From Owenia fusiformis (taxonomy: Eukaryota; Annelida; Polychaeta; Sabellida; Oweniidae): DNA of 64,000 nucleotides. The position numbers were made by a program, and so were the translations under genes. Shown piece after piece: positions 49,801 through 61,269 of the stretch. The stretch is from contig CAIIXF020000005.1 in the NCBI GenBank assembly GCA_903813345.2, forward strand, positions 38,257,375 through 38,321,374, in the 5' to 3' direction. A model generated the notes under the pieces. It worked only from the letters and a program-made list of their open reading frames with translations. It had not been told where the DNA came from and searched no databases. Each line of letters opens with the position of its first letter. Position 1 is the stretch's first letter.

Positions 49801-52800
49801 AATGGAGTTGCTGCTGCTTATCATAGGAAATTGAAAAACAATCCATTGTCAACAGCTTGAGTAAATATGAATACACAAGCTCAACATTTAATTACGCAAT
49901 GGCTTCCCTGAACGTGTCCACCAAATGGTTTTGAGACATATTTTGCAAGTTAGGAAAAAACCTTAGGTGAAATTTTTACAGATGCAATGATTAAGTTCTG
50001 GGTATGCTGGCAAAATTACATGACTCCCAATTTTAATTCTTTGATAAATTAGCCATTTTGAGTTGTTTCATCAATCGTAGCATCAAAATTCCGTTTAACT
50101 TAAAATATTTACAGATGCAAACCATTTCACTGTCATGTAACCATTTCGCTCTTCAAAGTGCGATATTTATCACTGTCATGTCAACCATTTCGCTCTTCAA
50201 AGTGCGATATTTATCACTGTCATGTAACCATTTCGCTCTTCAAAGTGCGATATCACTGTCATGTCAACCATTTCGCTCTTCAAAGTGCGATATTTATCAC
50301 TGTCATGTCAACCATTTAGCTCTTCAAAGTGCGATATTAATCACTGTCATGTCAACCATTTCGCTCTTCAAAGTGCGATATTTATCACTGTCATGTAACC
50401 ATTTCGCTCTTCAAAGTTCGATATTTATCACTGTCATGTAAATATTTTGCTCTTCAAAGTGCGATATTTATCACTGTCATGTAAATATTTCGCTCTTCAA
50501 AGTGCGATATTTATCACTGTCATGTAACCATTTCGCTCTTCAAAGTGCGATATTTATCACTGTCATGTAACCATTTCGCTCTTCAAAGTGCGATATTTAT
50601 CACTGTCATGTAACCATTTTGCTCTTCAAAGTGCGATATTTATCACTGTCATGTAACCATTTCGCTCTTCAAATTGCGATATTTATCACTGTCATGTAAC
50701 CATTTCGCTCTTCAAAGTGCGATATTTATCACTGTCATGTAACCATTTCGCTCTTCAAAGTGCGATATTTATCACTGTCATGTCAACCATTTCGCTCTTC
50801 AAAGTGCGATATTTATCACTGTCATTTCAACCATTTCACTCTTCAAAGTGCGATATTTATCACTGTCATGTAACCATTTCGCTCTTCAAAGTGCGATATT
50901 TATCACTGTCATGTAACCATTTCGCTCTTCAAAGTGCGATATTTATCACTGTCATGTAACCATTTCGCCTTTCAAAGTACGATATTTATCACTGTCATGT
51001 CAACCATTTCGCTCTTCAAAGTGCTATATTTATCACTGTCAAGTAACCATTTCGCTCTTTAAAGTGCTATATTTATCACTGTCATGTAACCATTTCGCTC
51101 TTCAAAGTGCGATATTTATCACTGTCATGTAACCATTTCGCCTTTCAAAGTGCGATATTTATCACTGTCATGTCAACCATTTCGCTCTTCAAAGTGCGAT
51201 ATTTATCACTGTCATGTCAACCATTTCGCTCTTCAAAGTGCGATATTTATCACTGTCATGTCAACCATTAAATTTTGTTTTTCAAATTGGGATATTTATC
51301 ACTCATATCAACCATTAAATTTCGCTCTTCAAAGTGCGATACTTACCACTGTGTCTTGTTTATTTTCAAGTCATATTCACAATTCTGATAAATGTCTTTT
51401 CAGGCGTATGTGTTGCTGGATTGGTTGGCTTCAAGATGCCGCGCTACTGTTTGTTTGGGGATACCGTCAGAACTGCGTCCATCATGGAGTCCACTGGAAT
51501 GGGTAAAGTAATTTTTGCGTTACATTATGGAAGATAAGCTACACGTTCTTGAAAGAATTATGTGTAGAATTATAGACCTCTACAGTTCTTCCCCCGTCGT
51601 CCGATTGAATACTAGTATCTAGCTTAGTTTTTTTAATTTAGTTTAGTTTAATATAGTATAAACGTATAAGGAAAATACTTTTAAATATTATACTACTCAA
51701 AAAGGACAACATGTCTAATAAGTTCTCATCATGAAATTGTGCATCAGATGCTTTGAAACATGTTTCATTGTTGTCTTCCAATAAATCGTGGTCCTTAACT
51801 TTTTGGTTGTAGTCCTACATGTCCCTGGAAAACCAACTAAAGGGCAGCAGTAAATGCCTGAGGGATAACACGTTCACAAACAAGTTTATTTACGAGGGTT
51901 GTCCCATAAGTCTTGAAATTTTTATTCTAATTCAAAAAGATTTTAATGAATTTGGCTGAAAATTGGTATGTATCAAGATCAATCGATTATCTTCAACATG
52001 TGATAGTTTCATAACAAAATTAAGGATTTGAGTAACTATTATGGTTGCTATGGTAACCGGGGGAGTCGGGGGGTGGGTCAGTCATGAAATAGAGTAAAAA
52101 TGTAAAATGAAACCATGGAAGTATTAGGTATTTTAAAGGATGGTATGCATCTTAAATTGTGAACCACCTGTCTAGATTGACAAAAACACCATATTCTTTG
52201 TAAAATCTTGAGAAATACCTCTGCGATATCATAATAAAGTAGCACAATTGCTCAATTTTGGTACAGAGACACAGCATTTTGAAAATCAAATTGGCAGGGA
52301 TTTTGTCACCAGATGTTAAATCATTGCATGCAGTTGTGCAATACCAAGCCTGCTTAGGGCATACACCTTCACAAACAAGAACTGTCATGGGAAAGGTATA
52401 TAGACAGTATACTCCCAGTGCACCTACAATATGGAGCCTGAAGGATGCACCTAGAAAGCCCTAGAAGTGGAAGGCCAAAATCGATTGACGATCTCATACC
52501 ACATATTGCAGAGAGTATAAGGGCTGGAAGGAGAACTTCTTGTAGGAAGATCGCCCTAGACTTTGATATTAGTAAGAGTACTGCTCACAGAGTGATAGAG
52601 AAAGACATTGGGATGTCAAAGGTAGCCCCTAGATTCGTCCACATATTCTGATAGAGGAGCAGAAAAAAATAAAATATAACATGGGATGTGCTCCCAAATC
52701 CTTGATTTTTATGTCATATTTTGTATAGTATATCCTGTTTTCTGCCCCGGGTACCTCCAACTTTCCGTTTTAAATCATCTGTAACATTGCCAAATTATGC

Positions 52801-55001
52801 TATGCTTATTATGCTATGAAACTTTCAGAGATAATAGAAATATATCCAAGCTACAAAATGTGAAATTTTTATTATTGTATCTCAAATATTCTATGAATTA
52901 GAATAAAAATTTCAAGACTTATGGGACAACCCTCGTAATATACTTTAATACCAAATATGATGAAACGCATGTCACACGATCGTTTACTTATTCATGGAAA
53001 ATTGCAAATGAAATATTCTTCCAAATGTTGCATATCATCATTGCATTCTACATGTACTTCATTCTATTCTTCAGCTTCTGAGATTCAGATTAGTGAAGCA
53101 GCGTTCATTCTCTTGAGGTCCAACAACATGTATGTAATGAAAAAGAGGGAAGAAACGAATTCCAAGGTATGTCTATATTCGTATATGTCAATGGCTATGC
53201 CTTCACAATTTCCTCATATGAGGCAAATAAGTTTTTAACAATAAAAACAATTTTACCACTCCCCTACATTTTTGTCGCCCAATTTGATGTGTTAAAGATG
53301 CATGTCAAAGAAGAACAACTACGCCCGATACGTTCAAGTTAACCTCCGGGCAAGACGCCAAGCATGTTTAATAAAAAGGCCATAAAATCGTGACCATTAG
53401 AAATAGACCAAATAAACTTGGTAGAATGAAGAAACATTGAAGAAGGTTTAACTGTGCGAAATATGACACTAAACTTATACTGAATGACTGAGTTGTTATT
53501 TGTTTGGGTTACCTTTTTTATGGATCATCCTGTGCAATGTTATATTGTTACCCCCGAGAGGCCACGTGTTAAATCCAAACCAACTGTTGATGATGTCCTT
53601 AGAGAAATGAAACTAATTCTAAACATGGTTTCGAGATTTTATATGAGATGGAAAGGATTCTTGAAACGAGCGTAAAATCCCGTAATGCGTAGAAGGGCTG
53701 GAAATCCAAGACACGTCGAAGAAGGTGACAAAAATGTGTGTGGGATATTATAGAATATAATACTCTCTCAAAGTAGTCTCTAAAAGCAGCAGTCTTAAAA
53801 GCAATATTATCAATAATGAGGATATCATACTTGACAAGGAAACTTATTCCTTCATCAACTCTGTGGTGACGTTTTGTGGCCATACCAAGTAAACTCATTA
53901 CGCACAATTGAAAAGGGGGTAACTGGAATCGTTTAAAAAGGACCCAAGGATTTCACGAGGAATTAGTATACAGTGTCGACCCCCCCCCCCCCCCCCCACC
54001 ATTCACCAATCTCTCCATATGTATGGAAGCTTGTTCCATTCTGAAATTATTGCAGCAACTTTGATTAGCTCAGCAGCTATACAGCTTGCTACATATCACT
54101 GCAAAGGGTGACTTTTTGATGGAATGGATGGCATGCAATCGAGCAGACGAATTTTATAAAAATTAACTGTGAACCCTGTAACGTGTCAAAAACATAAAAG
54201 CAATGATAACCAAGGGTCAGACCACTATTATATTAAGTAATGACCAACTTTAGAATTCGATAGATGCTAATTAAGGATGTATCTTAATATTTGAAAGAAA
54301 AATTGAAGAACTACCCAAAGAATTATAAATGCTACAATAGATCATACAATTATCTGCTCTTCTTTTTATATATTCATTACAAAAGGCGGCCATAAATCTA
54401 GCAAATTAGGGTAATGGTGACTTAGCAAACAAGTGTGGACAAATTATGTTCCCGATGATCAATCATACCAGTAGTTGGCAAACAAGTCCAAAAAGCTTTA
54501 TGATAATATTATATAGATTGTGATGCCGTAATCTTAGCTGTGAAGGTGGGGACCGTGATTATGAAACACCCTGTATAAATACATCTTATGTTACGACATA
54601 GCGTGTAGAAGCACACATAAGAGAATAGTATCATCCTGAATGTCCTCTATATGTTCATCTATAAGATTTTTTTTCAAATCGATGTCCCCTCTCAAAATGA
54701 CTACTGTCGACTTTTGAAATCTGTTTACTTTTACTTTAACTTGAATACTGCTTTGGTTCATATTTGCAATTATAATGCATCAAGGATTCACAAAAACACG
54801 GTATCGGTGAATTTGGGGGAAATTTTGCAAAATCTACTTAATCTTTGCCGCTAAAATTTTGCCTTTCACTAATTTTATTGTTTTCAGGGATCGCAGCAAA
54901 CAACATGGTGGCTGATTTCGAAAGAGGGATTTGTCAGTGAAGAACAAATTGTTACTTCGTTTAGTAGCTTCCCCGACTTGCTTCAACAGGTGAAAGATTG
55001 A
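46842..55001 (+). CDS. NIT-domain receptor guanylate cyclase, likely catalytically degenerate (629 aa, 6 exons)
   Basis: Exons 46842-47559, 47961-48662, 49098-49262, 51404-51502, 53075-53166 and 54888-55001 join in frame via GT-AG introns (1890 nt). A membrane helix at about 49-72 is followed by an extracellular NIT (nitrate/nitrite-sensing) domain (about 75-340, with [12 protein letters not shown]). A second helix (about 344-368), a coiled dimerisation segment ([10 protein letters not shown]) and a class III cyclase domain (about 420-592) follow. The family makes cGMP; some NIT cyclases are linked to nitric oxide signalling. The catalytic site is unusual. The first metal-binding Asp of the FSDIVGF motif is Thr431 (FGTVVGF). 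The VETIGDAY motif is altered to VETMEDASC. The NTASRMES motif is RTASIMES, losing Asn and Arg. Base-recognition Glu471 and Cys544 remain. The start is the ATG preceding NKNKRQFF. Confidence 0.9.
49508..50050 (+). mobile_element. Probable mariner relic in a cyclase intron
   Basis: AGGGTGGGCCAAAAAATTGGAAC at 49513 has the look of a mariner/Tc1 terminal repeat. I could not find a matching right end, and no transposase motif is clear. Confidence 0.35.
50115..51345 (+). repeat. 43/44-bp minisatellite, about 28 copies
   Basis: The unit is ACCATTTCGCTCTTCAAAGT followed by GCGATATTTATCACTGTCAT and GTA (or GTCA). Copies are about 95% alike, with the last two or three more degenerate. The array lies in the third intron of the NIT cyclase, between exons 49098-49262 and 51404-51502. 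Open frames across it are artefacts of the repeat. Confidence 0.95.
51893..52935 (+). mobile_element. Decayed mariner transposon, 1.04 kb, with intact TIRs
   Basis: The inverted ends (CGAGGGTTGTCCCATAAGTC...) match over about 42 bp. TA flanks them (51891-51892 and 52936-52937). A partial transposase remains at 52260-52650 in two frames: an N-terminal part, then [20 protein letters not shown] and a helix-turn-helix ([20 protein letters not shown]). The catalytic DDD/DDE half is missing, so it is internally deleted. It lies in a NIT cyclase intron. Confidence 0.88.
53280..54590. other. Intron sequence with possible transposon remnants
   Basis: A run of 20 or more C at about 53981 and GAAACACCCTGTATAAAT near 54561 (a mariner-like end without a found partner) are the only marks. 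Short open frames are not recognisable. Confidence 0.3.
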
Positions 55002-55611
55002 TCGGGTAATAGAGTTTGGTGGTCAATTGCCATTTTTGAAGGGCAGATGTATTTTTGTAATGATGAATGACAGTACTCCCAAGAGCCACCAGAATTTTGT
55101 ATAGTTAGTTATATAGAAATTGAGCAAGGATTTGTGAACTCTAATTGTTGTTCACTTTGAAGAGAGTTCACAAAACACTGATCGCTGTCTCAACAAGAGA
55201 TAATACAATACGTATGGATGACAATAATGAACTAATTTATTGCATTGAAAAAGCCAAAATTCAAGGGACACACAAGAGCCATCTAGAAAAATAACCAGAT
55301 ACATGACTGTATGGTATGGCACTGATGAGATCAGATATAGATAAATAATTGTACAGTTGATCTAGATTCAGTCACAATGGACTGGAGCTAAATGCATGAT
55401 ATGTTAAATAAAAATTGGATGGAGAGAGGGGAGCAAGCAATTTCTGCTAGAATTTCCGATCACCGAGTCAGTGTGCTTTAAATAATTTGAAGTTCATCGT
55501 GTAATATTAGAGAGCTTTTGATATAGGTTTTCAGCAGTTCTTTGCAACTAGCTCCAACTTTTACTGGGGAGGAAGGTTTCCCAAAGATTACTTATATCGA
55601 AAGCTTTCTAC
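55002..55611. other. 3' flank of the NIT cyclase gene, nothing recognised
   Basis: Contains the cyclase 3' untranslated region. AATAAA is seen near 55346 and 55408 as possible poly(A) signals. No other structure. Confidence 0.4.
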
Positions 55612-55616
55612 TAACA

Positions 55617-57378
55617 CACGAGGGGAAAGTGTACCCGTGTATATACAACCCACCGCCGAGCAAGACACGCATATACCGCCTATCAAATGTTTGGTTAACT
55701 ACATCTCATAGGAAAATGGACAATAAAGGTAATATTGGATCTCTATCGATTCCCTTGGATGGTTAGAATCGTTATTAAGATGTTCTAGCAGGCGGAATTG
55801 GCCTAGAATTATAGTTGAAATATATTTGTTATGTCCAAATTGAGAGATAAGTTAAACGTATAATGGTTTTCGATTTGTTTTTCTCATTCATACTCGCTTT
55901 AATTGATAATGAGCCATACATAAGACATACTTGGGCCAGCAAATGTATGTCATATGTATAATATATTAAGTGTCAAAATATTAGGTCAAAATAGCACTTT
56001 TGAACAGCAAAATCTTAACATAAACGTTGTCCCAAAAGATCCGATGTTATCGGACATCGGACCCGATGTGATCGACGAGTTATATTATAAAGATCCGAAA
56101 ATATCTTGAGTAAATGATCTCAGAATCCGAACATTACTTGAGTAAAATCTGTTGAGATCCGATTATATCGTCGAGTCTATGACATGCTGATGATGAAATA
56201 GTGTTAGTGTTACTTTTGGGAGTTTTTGAACCTTGATTTAATTGCCTTTATTAGAAGGGTTACTCGTTATTAATACTATTGTAACATTTTGACCCAGACT
56301 GACACAACAGAAATTAGGCTATCAACATTGGAGGATGGGAAAAGCGCGGAATTGCGTTTAAATCAATTATGAATATGATCTCTCTTCATTTTAGGAGCCG
56401 TTGTACTGATATTTTAGTCAAACTTGAGAGCGAATGAATTGCATTTAAATCAATTTTTATCCATATTTATGGATAAAAATGAATGTGTCACGTTCCTAAT
56501 CTCTACTGGTCAATCCTTTTTCATTTTAGTAGCCTTTCTACTGATATCATATTGTATTCAATATTGAGATCGAATGAGCATAATTGGTAAACTTTGCACA
56601 TTTTAGACCAATCAAAATATATAACTATTTTTCATATGTTTACCGTCTTGGTAGATACAAAATAACACGTACCAAACTCATTGGATTATGAGCATAGTCA
56701 GATAATAGAAGTGGTGATATCATCAACAATGAAAATTATGGTGATTCGAGTGAAAGCATGAATTCAATGTTTTAAAGAACTTCGCGGGACACAGACATTG
56801 ACGTATAGTGCTGCGGGGATTATATCATATTAACAGGAATATTTGTGATATACTTCACGTTATTATATGATCATTCGAAAGCTTACTCACTACCTCATCG
56901 GGTTTTACTCACGGTATAATCGGAATACTCAGGCGGTAGCATCGGGTCTTATTGAATCGTACTCGTGGTATAATCGGGTCTTTCATTTTCAACTTTCACC
57001 GGTGATTTCAATGATATGCAACGTATGGCAGTGAAACAAATGTAATATATTTGCACCTATTGTATCTTTGAATCAAATGGAGTAAATACAGCCATGGTTC
57101 TTACTTATTTAAGATGTAAAACATCATTCTAATATTTAGAAGTTGAATTTAGCGATTTGATAGTAAATATATGCATTAAGTACTCATTATTCTCTAAACA
57201 TGAGTGCATGGAACAACAATTATATCGGTTACAAACAATTCTGTGTTTTATCTATTTCTCATTTTGAGAAATTCAATATAAAACAGGAGGTTATTAACTT
57301 ATCCCCTACATTTTCAGACATCTTCGGGTCTTTGCTCGGCGGTAGGTTGTATATACACGGGTACACTTTCCCCTCGTG
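55617..57378. mobile_element. 1.76 kb DNA transposon with CACGAGGGG ends and 5-bp TSD
   Basis: The inverted ends start CACGAGGGGAAAGTGTACCC and match over about 47 bp with one mismatch. TAACA is repeated on both sides (55612-55616 and 57379-57383). The interior has subterminal motifs such as GATCCGA and CGGGTCTT in repeated and inverted order but no recognisable transposase. CAC starts and 5-bp duplications are shared with the element at 6723-8682. Confidence 0.8.
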
Positions 57379-57512
57379 TAACAGTTAGCTTGTTAAACGT
57401 TAGTTAAGATGACACGTGTACAATATTTTACGATTACATGTATATTGTATAATTTGTTGCTCTATATACTCTAGATACTATTGTATACTCAATATGCCAT
57501 ATTGTATACTAT

Positions 57513-57642
57513 ACAAATATTGAGTTCTGTGGAGATCTGTATATATTTCTGAAGGTGTTTTCACTGCAACCCGAAGGGCGAGGTGAATACATCCCTAAGA
57601 AATATATACAGATATAAAACGACCACAGAATTCAATATTTGT
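57513..57642. repeat. Long hairpin with GC-rich loop (hairpin F)
   Basis: Outer arms ACAAATATTGAGTTCTGTGG and CCACAGAATTCAATATTTGT pair. Inner arms ATCTGTATATATTTCT and AGAAATATATACAGAT pair. The loop contains CCCGAAGGGCGAGG. The layout is like hairpins A, B and D with unrelated arms. Confidence 0.8.
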
Positions 57643-57970
57643 TTAATTATTTCCTCATTAAAGTAGCACACCGTATTAAAGTTAGAAGTACACAATATTG
57701 TTATTATATGACGTTTAGTTTCAACTTCCAAACGGTTGCCAATATTCTGTTATAAATCACCATCTCTGTCACACCATAATATATAAAATTAGATTCGGAT
57801 CTTCCATGTTAAAGTCCATAGTCTTCGTGCTTTGATTAGTTGACATTTTGAATGCATTTGTAAAATCTTTATGGATCCCGCGTTTGTTATGCAGTATTGA
57901 ACATTTTCTTGGGAGGACTTCCTGATACAACTTCACCGCCTGTCATATCGGATGAAAATACTTTTTACTA

Positions 57971-58695
57971 AAAGAGCACGTGGGTTATCGCAAACAATTT
58001 CAGAAGGTTATATCTTGGATTATGACTATTTTCTGAGAATGAAGACAAGTTTATCTTTTAGATCAATTCATTATCTCTAAGAAAATTATGCACAGTAATA
58101 ATAAATTCAAACAAACTCGGAGATATTTAACTAGAAATTAACCCATCAACACACTTTTTGACCCCATTTTGAAGATGTTGACGCCATTTTCACCAAAAAT
58201 GCAATCATTTTTTACAATTTTTAATGCATTACTATTCTTTATTTTGATGTATCAAATAGTTCTTAAAAGAAAAACTTAATTGCATTAAGATAAGTGTTCC
58301 CCATGTTATTATTCCATTGAAAAATCTCATGCTATCCATTGGTTTCAGTTCATTTTGGTCATCCAAATTGAATATCTTTAAAGTCCCTGGAGCAATCAAA
58401 TTTTCCTTTTAAAAATCGAACATGTCTCAAAGCACATTCTAATTATGGATTCAACAATATAATAATGGGTTGCATTTTTGGTGAAAACTAGGTCAACATT
58501 TTTGAAAAAGTATGTTGATTGGTCCATTGCCCCTTCAATATCACTTAGGTCTGATTAACTAAATTATCATTATATATACTTTTCTTGAAGATAATGAATG
58601 GATCTAAAAGATACACCCATGTTCATGATCAGAAAATATTCATAATTCAAGTTAGAATCGTTTGAAATTGTTTGCGATAACCTACGTGCTCCTTT
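57971..58695. mobile_element. 0.72 kb foldback element
   Basis: The left end GAGCACGTGGGTTATCGCAA and the reverse complement of the right end GAGCACGTAGGTTATCGCAA match. Matching internal blocks include TTTTAGATCAATTCATTATC and TTTTCACCAAAAATGCAA. The centre is near 58300-58350. No clear target duplication; no coding content. Confidence 0.7.
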
Positions 58696-58854
58696 CAGGG
58701 AATTAAGTGATGTGACGTCATTTTAATTGAATATATAGTGGTATTCACTAAAAATGACGTCACTGCCGGTGAATACACTCTTCACACGTTTTCTAAGCAG
58801 GGAGACATGGAATACCTCTATATATTTTTAGTTCCATGGTATCTAATTGACGGC

Positions 58855-59045
58855 ATGGAAATAATAATATTGTATACTCAATGTGTTTATATACTCTGTT
58901 TACTATTGTAGTATTGTAGACCCAATGTGCCCTATTGTTATATGCCCTATTTGTATACTCAATGTTTTATATACTATGTATACCATTGTATACTCAATAT
59001 GCCCTATTGTATACTGTTGTATACTCAAAGTGCCCTAAAATAACA
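58855..59045 (+). repeat. Degenerate tandem repeat, TTGTATACTCAATATGCCCTA-like
   Basis: Units of about 21-35 bp with TTGTATACTCAAT and GCCCTATTGT recur here. The same text appears at 57460-57515, so the sequence between (including hairpin F and the foldback element) may have been inserted into one array. Confidence 0.55.
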
Positions 59046-59129
59046 AGTTACAAGTAATACATTGTGCTTTAGCTTTTGAAATGTAAAATGAAATAAATGA
59101 TAATGAAAATAAAAATAAGTTTGTTGTAT

Positions 59130-60300
59130 ATTGGCCCGGGTATATTGGTAAGAATGGATCGTGTCAGTAGAGTGGTAATACTAATAAAGGAATCGCCTTG
59201 CTGGTGTGGTATAAAGTGGTCGTGCTGGAAGAGTGGTAATGTGGTAAAAAAGATCGCGTTGGTTAGTGATAGTCGGGGATTGTGTTGGCCGAATGGTAAT
59301 GTGGTAAAATGGATCGCGTTGGTTGAGTAATAAGGGATTGTGTTGGCCGAATGGTCATGTGATAAAGGATCAAGTTGGTAGAGTGATAATAAGAGATTGT
59401 GTTGGCCGAGTGGTAATGTGGTAAAAAGCATCAAGTTGGTTGAGTGATAATAAGGGGTTGTGTTGGCTGAATGGTAATGTGGTAAAAAGGATCAAGTTGG
59501 AAGAGTAATAATAAGGGATTGTGTTGGCCGAGTGGTAATGTGGTAAAAAGGATCAAGTTGGTAAAGTGATAATCGGGGATTGTGTTGGCCGAGTGGAAAT
59601 GAGTTAAAGGAGCAAGTTGGTAGAGTGATAATCGGAGATTGTGTTGGCCGAGTGGTAATGTGGTAAAAAGGATCAAGTTGGTAGAGTGATAATCGAGGAT
59701 TGTCTTGGCCGAGTGGTAATGTGGTAAAAAGGATCAAGTTGATAGAGTGGTAATGTGGTAAAAAGCATCAAGTTGGTTGAGTGATAATAAGGGATTGTGT
59801 TGGCTGAATGGTAATGTGGTAAAAAGGATCAAGTTGGTAGAGTGATAATAAGAGATAAAAAGGATCAAGTTGGTAGAGTGATAATAAGGGATTGTGTTGG
59901 CCGAGTGGTAATGTGGTAAAAAGGATCAAGTTGGTAGAGTGATAATCGAGGATTGTCTTGGCCGAGTGGTAATGTGGTAAAAAGGATCAAGTTGATAGAG
60001 TGGTAATAAGGGATTGTGTTGGCCGAATGGTAATGTGGTAAAAAGGATCAAGTTGATAGAGTGATAATAAGGGATTGTGTTGGCCGAATGGTAATGTGGT
60101 AAAAAGGATCAAGTTGGTAGAGTGATAATCGGGGATTGTGTTGGCCGAGTGGAAATGTGTTTAAGGAGCAAGTTGGTAAAGTGGTAATAAGGGATTGTGG
60201 TGGCCACCGAGTGGCAATGTGGTAAAAAGGATAAAGTTGGTAGAATGGTAATAATGAGTCGTGTGGGTGGAGTGGTAATAAGGAATCGCATTGGTAGAGT
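59130..60300 (+). repeat. 61-bp minisatellite, about 19 units
   Basis: The unit is GATAATAAGGGATTGTGTTG, GCCGAATGGTAATGTGGTAA, AAAGGATCAAGTTGGTAGAG, T, with partial units and small deletions. Most units contain TGGCCGAGTGG or TGGCCGAATGG, the same as a tRNA A box, but no B box follows at a proper distance. Confidence 0.9.
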
Positions 60301-60329
60301 AACTAGAAAAAAAACACAGCAACTCCACG

Positions 60330-60810
60330 GAGAAGCAAATCTCACTGAACATATTTTGATAAGTGGCCATCTTGAAAATTTCTTCTTGAATAGAGCATAT
60401 CAGCATATAAAATATGACCCAAATCCATCAAAGATTATGTTTTTTCAAAAAATAGTACCGTGGGTACTGGGATTACATGGGGTTGCTCAAAAATGAATGA
60501 TGGCTAAAATGGATACATTTTTTTGCCGTTTTTTTGTAACAAAATTATTTCATACAACTACTCTTTACAATGACATGGCTTTTTACTATGCAGGACAAAG
60601 CTTTGTTTGTGAATTTCGCGGTACAAAAATGGCGACCATTTTGACAATAGGCGAGCTTTTGAACCAGGAGTCGTATGGGAGTTTTCTGTATTGATGTTGA
60701 ACAAAAATAACTCAAAACGGGAATCCTATTGACAGAGGTTTTAAAACGGGCCAATTGTTGACAGGCGGACAGACAGATGGACGGACAGACATACAGACAG
60801 ACGGACAAGT
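60330..60810. repeat. Dispersed repeat with GACGGACA-type tail
   Basis: Contains GTGGCCATCTTGAAAATTTC, CCCAAATCCATCAA and, at 60762-60808, GGCGGACAGACAGATGGACG followed by more GACAGAC units. Same family as 3350-4275 and 30385-31150. Confidence 0.6.
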
Positions 60811-61269
60811 GAGTGATTGCAATAGCTCAACATGTGAGCTAAAAACAGTTGTCTCAAACCCTCATGCCCGACTTCGCCCATGTGAACGTTCTCCTTCCTT
60901 TGTTTAATTAGATATAGACTAATATGGGTGAAAAGGTAAATTGATTCACACTAGTAGTCCTGCGGCACTGAGGCAGACGTTAACAATCTGTTTATATGAG
61001 AATTGTCTCATAGCTTATAAGACTCTGGTTTCTTTTATGTGACTTTTTCAACTTTTGCTGGTGTTTCAACTTTTAACATTTGTTGGATGCGTGATGTTTA
61101 CGATGCAATATATCTTGTACAACTAGAAAAAACGGCAACTTCCCGTAGTAGCAATTCAAAAACATTTTGTCAAATGATAATCACTCATTAAACATTATAT
61201 GATAGTACACAAAACAAGTCAGTTGCATTACCTCCGTTTGGCAAAATCAGAACCCATGATGTCATGTGA
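60811..61269. other. Intergenic, nothing recognised
   Basis: AT-rich sequence between two copies of the dispersed repeat family. Confidence 0.35.

Noticed and set aside
49513-50050. Third intact mariner
   Set aside because: Only the left end looks like a terminal repeat; no right partner or transposase motif was found, so it is listed as a low-confidence relic.
50115-51345. Regular repeats that might suggest a CRISPR array
   Set aside because: Units are contiguous with no unique spacers, and the locus is an intron in an animal genome. It is a minisatellite.
55542-55766. 74-codon frame with proline-rich text
   Set aside because: It spans the left terminal repeat of the 55617-57378 transposon; the mirrored text recurs at its right end.
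59069-60406. Several 77-121 codon frames
   Set aside because: They repeat with the period of the 61-bp minisatellite and have no independent coding signal.
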